A DNA stretch of 6,709 nt from assembly GCA_030627155.1 (NCBI GenBank), contig DAOUSP010000069.1, forward strand, positions 1 to 6,709, in the 5' to 3' direction. Positions 4,571 through 6,709 of the stretch are shown here, piece by piece. Positions within the stretch are counted from its first letter, which is position 1. Every line of letters begins with the position of its first letter. The notes under the pieces are model-generated. The model searched no databases, was not told the DNA's origin, and saw only the letters and a list, made by a program, of their open reading frames with translations. The position numbers and the translations under genes are program-made. The stretch comes from Candidatus Aminicenantota bacterium (lineage in GTDB: Bacteria > Acidobacteriota > Aminicenantia > Aminicenantales > Aminicenantaceae).

Positions 4571-6661
4571 ATGAATACAGATATTACTAAAATGCGGAAT
4601 ATTGGCATCAGTGCACACATAGATTCCGGAAAAACCACTTTAACAGAGAGGATTCTATTTTATTGTAAAAAAATCCATAAAATTCATGAAGTACATGGGA
4701 AAGACGGTGTTGGTGCCACGATGGACACGATGGAACTTGAGAAGGAGAGAGGCATTACAATCGCTTCAGCTGCCACCAATGTTATTTGGAACGGTCATTC
4801 TATAAATATCATTGATACTCCAGGACATGTGGACTTTACTATTGAAGTAGAACGGTCTCTGAGAGTTCTGGATGGAGCTATTTTGGTTCTTTGCTCTGTA
4901 GGAGGAGTCCAATCGCAGTCTCTAACTGTGGACAGGCAGTTAAAGCGCTACAAGATTCCATGTATTGCATTCATAAACAAATGTGATAGGATCGGAGCCG
5001 ATCCTTACAAAGTAAAGGAACAGATAGTAGAAAAACTCGGACGCAATGCAGTATTGATGCAGATTCCTGTTGGCCTTGAAGACAAGCATGAGGGACTTGT
5101 GGATCTTGTTTCCATGAAAGCATTCTATTTTGAAGGGCCTGAGGGACAAGAGGTCAGAATCAGCGATATACCTGAACAATTAAAAGCAGAGGCCGAAAAA
5201 AAGCGCGAAGAGATGCTCGATGCTGTCTCTATGTTTTCAGACGAACTCCTGGAGGCCATCCTTGAAGATAAAGTAACTGACGAACTCATATATGAAGCAG
5301 TAAGGAGAGGAACTATTTCAAGGAAACTTACTCCTGTATTAATGGGGTCAGCATATAAGAACAAGGGTATTCAGTCATTGCTTGATGCAATTGTACGTTA
5401 TCTCCCAAATCCTTCTGAAGTGGATAACTTTGCATTGGATTTGGATAAAGAAGGAAAGAAAATAAAACTTGAATCTGCTCCTGATGCTGATTGCGTTGCA
5501 CTTGCTTTCAAGCTGGAGGAGGGACAATACGGCCAGTTGACCTACATCCGTATCTATCAAGGAAGCATAAAGAAAGGTGATGAACTCTATAACACAAGGT
5601 CAGGAAACACATTTAAAGTAGGACGTTTAATCAGGATGCATGCGGATAGCATGGAAGATATTAACGAAGCAAGCAGTGGAGATATCGTGGCTCTCTTCGG
5701 CATCAATTGTGCATCTGGAGACACTCTTGTAAAGCCAGGATTAAATTATTCCATGACATCAATATATGTACCTGACCCAGTTATCTCACTGGCAATAGCC
5801 CCTGTTGACAAGAAATCATCTGATGCAATGGTCAAAGCCCTGCAGCGCTTTTCAAAAGAAGACCCCACATTCAGGACATACGTTGATCCCGAATCTAACC
5901 AAACTATCATCCAAGGAATGGGAGAGCTCCATCTGGATGTATATATCGAGCGGATGAAGCTGGAATACAAAGCTGAAGTCCAAACAGGAATGCCTGAGGT
6001 TGCTTACCGTGAGGCAATAAGCCAACGCACTGAATTCGACTATACTCATAAGAAGCAGACTGGCGGAGCCGGCCAATACGGCCGTGTCATTGGTTTCATT
6101 GAACCGCTTGCCAAAGATAATTACGAATTTGTGAATGAAATTAAAGGCGGACGCATCCCAAAAGAATATATATCTTCATGTAATAAGGGTTTCCAATCCG
6201 CAATGGAAAAAGGCCGGCTTATCGGCTTTCCAATTACAGGCGTTAGGGTTACTCTTGCCGATGGGCAATATCATCCTGTTGACTCTTCAGATATTGCCTT
6301 TCAAACAGCTGCAAGAGAGGCCTTCAAACAGACGTATATAAAAGCAAACCCCCAGATTCTTGAGCCCATCATGAAGGTTTCTGTTGATAGTCCATCTGAA
6401 TTTACTGGAAATATATTCGCAAGCATCAACCAGAGGCGCGGCATAATCATCAGTTCTGTTGAGGATGGCATATTTGCAAGGGTTGAAGCCGAAGTTCCAT
6501 TAAGCGAGATGTTCGGCTATTCCACAACCCTCCGCTCTTTAACACAGGGCAAGGCAGAGTTTACTATGGAATTCCTTAAATACGGGAAGGTTCCTGCCAA
6601 CATCTCAGAAGAGCTAATAGCTAAACATGAGGAAATGCGGAAAAAGGAATCCTCAAAATAA
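4571..6661 (+). CDS. fusA: Translation elongation factor G, mitochondrial-like EF-G1 (spdEFG1) type
   Basis: This ribosomal GTPase moves tRNAs and mRNA after peptide bond formation. The 696 residues are full length. GTPase motifs in order are AHIDSGKT (15-22), RGITI (60-64), DTPGH (82-86), NKCD (136-139, where NKMD is usual) and GSA (259-261). Domain II covers roughly 300-400 and domain III 400-480 (with GMGELHLDV, 449-457). Domain IV carries GGAGQYGRV (498-506) and H568 in YHPVDSSDIAF, near the end expected to enter the decoding site. Domain V includes LSEMFGYSTTLRS (644-656). The HIDSGKT variant and HGKDGVGATMDTMELEKERG (42-61) resemble mitochondrial EF-G1 and spdEFG1 rather than E. coli EF-G. 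In lineages with that type, spdEFG1 performs translocation and a separate spdEFG2 performs ribosome recycling. Another EF-G gene is therefore expected elsewhere. No str-operon ribosomal genes adjoin it, and a new gene follows after 17 bp. Confidence 0.95.
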   Translation: MNTDITKMRNIGISAHIDSGKTTLTERILFYCKKIHKIHEVHGKDGVGATMDTMELEKERGITIASAATNVIWNGHSINIIDTPGHVDFTIEVERSLRVLDGAILVLCSVGGVQSQSLTVDRQLKRYKIPCIAFINKCDRIGADPYKVKEQIVEKLGRNAVLMQIPVGLEDKHEGLVDLVSMKAFYFEGPEGQEVRISDIPEQLKAEAEKKREEMLDAVSMFSDELLEAILEDKVTDELIYEAVRRGTISRKLTPVLMGSAYKNKGIQSLLDAIVRYLPNPSEVDNFALDLDKEGKKIKLESAPDADCVALAFKLEEGQYGQLTYIRIYQGSIKKGDELYNTRSGNTFKVGRLIRMHADSMEDINEASSGDIVALFGINCASGDTLVKPGLNYSMTSIYVPDPVISLAIAPVDKKSSDAMVKALQRFSKEDPTFRTYVDPESNQTIIQGMGELHLDVYIERMKLEYKAEVQTGMPEVAYREAISQRTEFDYTHKKQTGGAGQYGRVIGFIEPLAKDNYEFVNEIKGGRIPKEYISSCNKGFQSAMEKGRLIGFPITGVRVTLADGQYHPVDSSDIAFQTAAREAFKQTYIKANPQILEPIMKVSVDSPSEFTGNIFASINQRRGIIISSVEDGIFARVEAEVPLSEMFGYSTTLRSLTQGKAEFTMEFLKYGKVPANISEELIAKHEEMRKKESSK

Positions 6662-6664
6662 ACA

Positions 6665-6670
6665 GAGGAG
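6665..6670 (+). promoter_or_regulatory. Ribosome binding site for the gene entering at the right edge
   Basis: GAGGAG is followed by eight bases (CATTAAAC) and ATG at 6679. It is a strong, ideally spaced site located just after the EF-G stop codon, and is the main support for a gene starting there. Confidence 0.7.
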
Positions 6671-6678
6671 CATTAAAC

Positions 6679-6709
6679 ATGATAAAAACAGAGCTCATAA
6701 AAAGAAGCC
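6679..6709 (+). CDS. Start of an unidentified gene, truncated by the window edge
   Basis: Ten complete codons are visible, reading MIKTELIKRS, open to the end of the window. The frame is supported by the well-placed GAGGAG upstream and by the 17-base distance from the EF-G stop, which suggests co-transcription with EF-G. Ten residues are too few to assign a family, and no function is proposed. Confidence 0.6.
   Translation, partial: MIKTELIKRS

Noticed and set aside
5746..6076. Open frames antisense to the EF-G gene
   Set aside because: They lie entirely within a well-conserved coding sequence and have no recognisable product or independent start signal.

Overview
The window is a chromosomal stretch of AT-rich, compactly organised bacterial DNA with Shine-Dalgarno sites ahead of every gene. 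The best lineage clue is the elongation factor G gene. Its N-terminus (AHIDSGKT, then a HGKDGVGATMD segment) matches the mitochondrial-like EF-G1 (spdEFG1) type known from planctomycetes, spirochaetes and some deltaproteobacteria. With the low GC content and a complete anaerobic ribonucleotide reductase set, I infer an anaerobic organism from one of these groups. An anammox-type planctomycete is my favoured guess, but the sequence does not prove it.

Layout. Positions 1-187 hold no supported gene, only a short GC-rich palindromic repeat resembling dispersed elements of other genomes. Positions 188-592 (minus) encode an OsmC-family peroxiredoxin-like protein. Positions 731-4191 (minus) form a tight operon in the order nrdD, glutaredoxin-like gene, nrdG, dut, with gaps of 18 bp, a 22 bp overlap and 3 bp. 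Positions 4192-4570 are a 379 bp divergent control region. It contains a well-spaced promoter for each direction and, on the nrdD side, two 16 bp elements exactly 32 bp apart that resemble tandem NrdR boxes. Positions 4571-6661 (plus) encode EF-G. Seventeen bases later a further gene begins with a strong ribosome binding site and runs off the window.

How the genes work together. NrdD reduces ribonucleoside triphosphates without oxygen, NrdG installs its glycyl radical, and the small CxxC redoxin is the probable electron donor. The NrdD active site has an extra cysteine next to the expected thiyl cysteine, which fits a redoxin-dependent rather than formate-dependent enzyme. dUTPase converts dUTP, a direct product of a triphosphate-level reductase, to dUMP for thymidylate synthesis. 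The four genes therefore look like one anaerobic dNTP supply unit, probably repressed by NrdR when dATP is plentiful. EF-G is divergently transcribed and not obviously connected in function. I found no undescribed system; the noteworthy points are the regulatory architecture and the NrdD subtype with its own redoxin.
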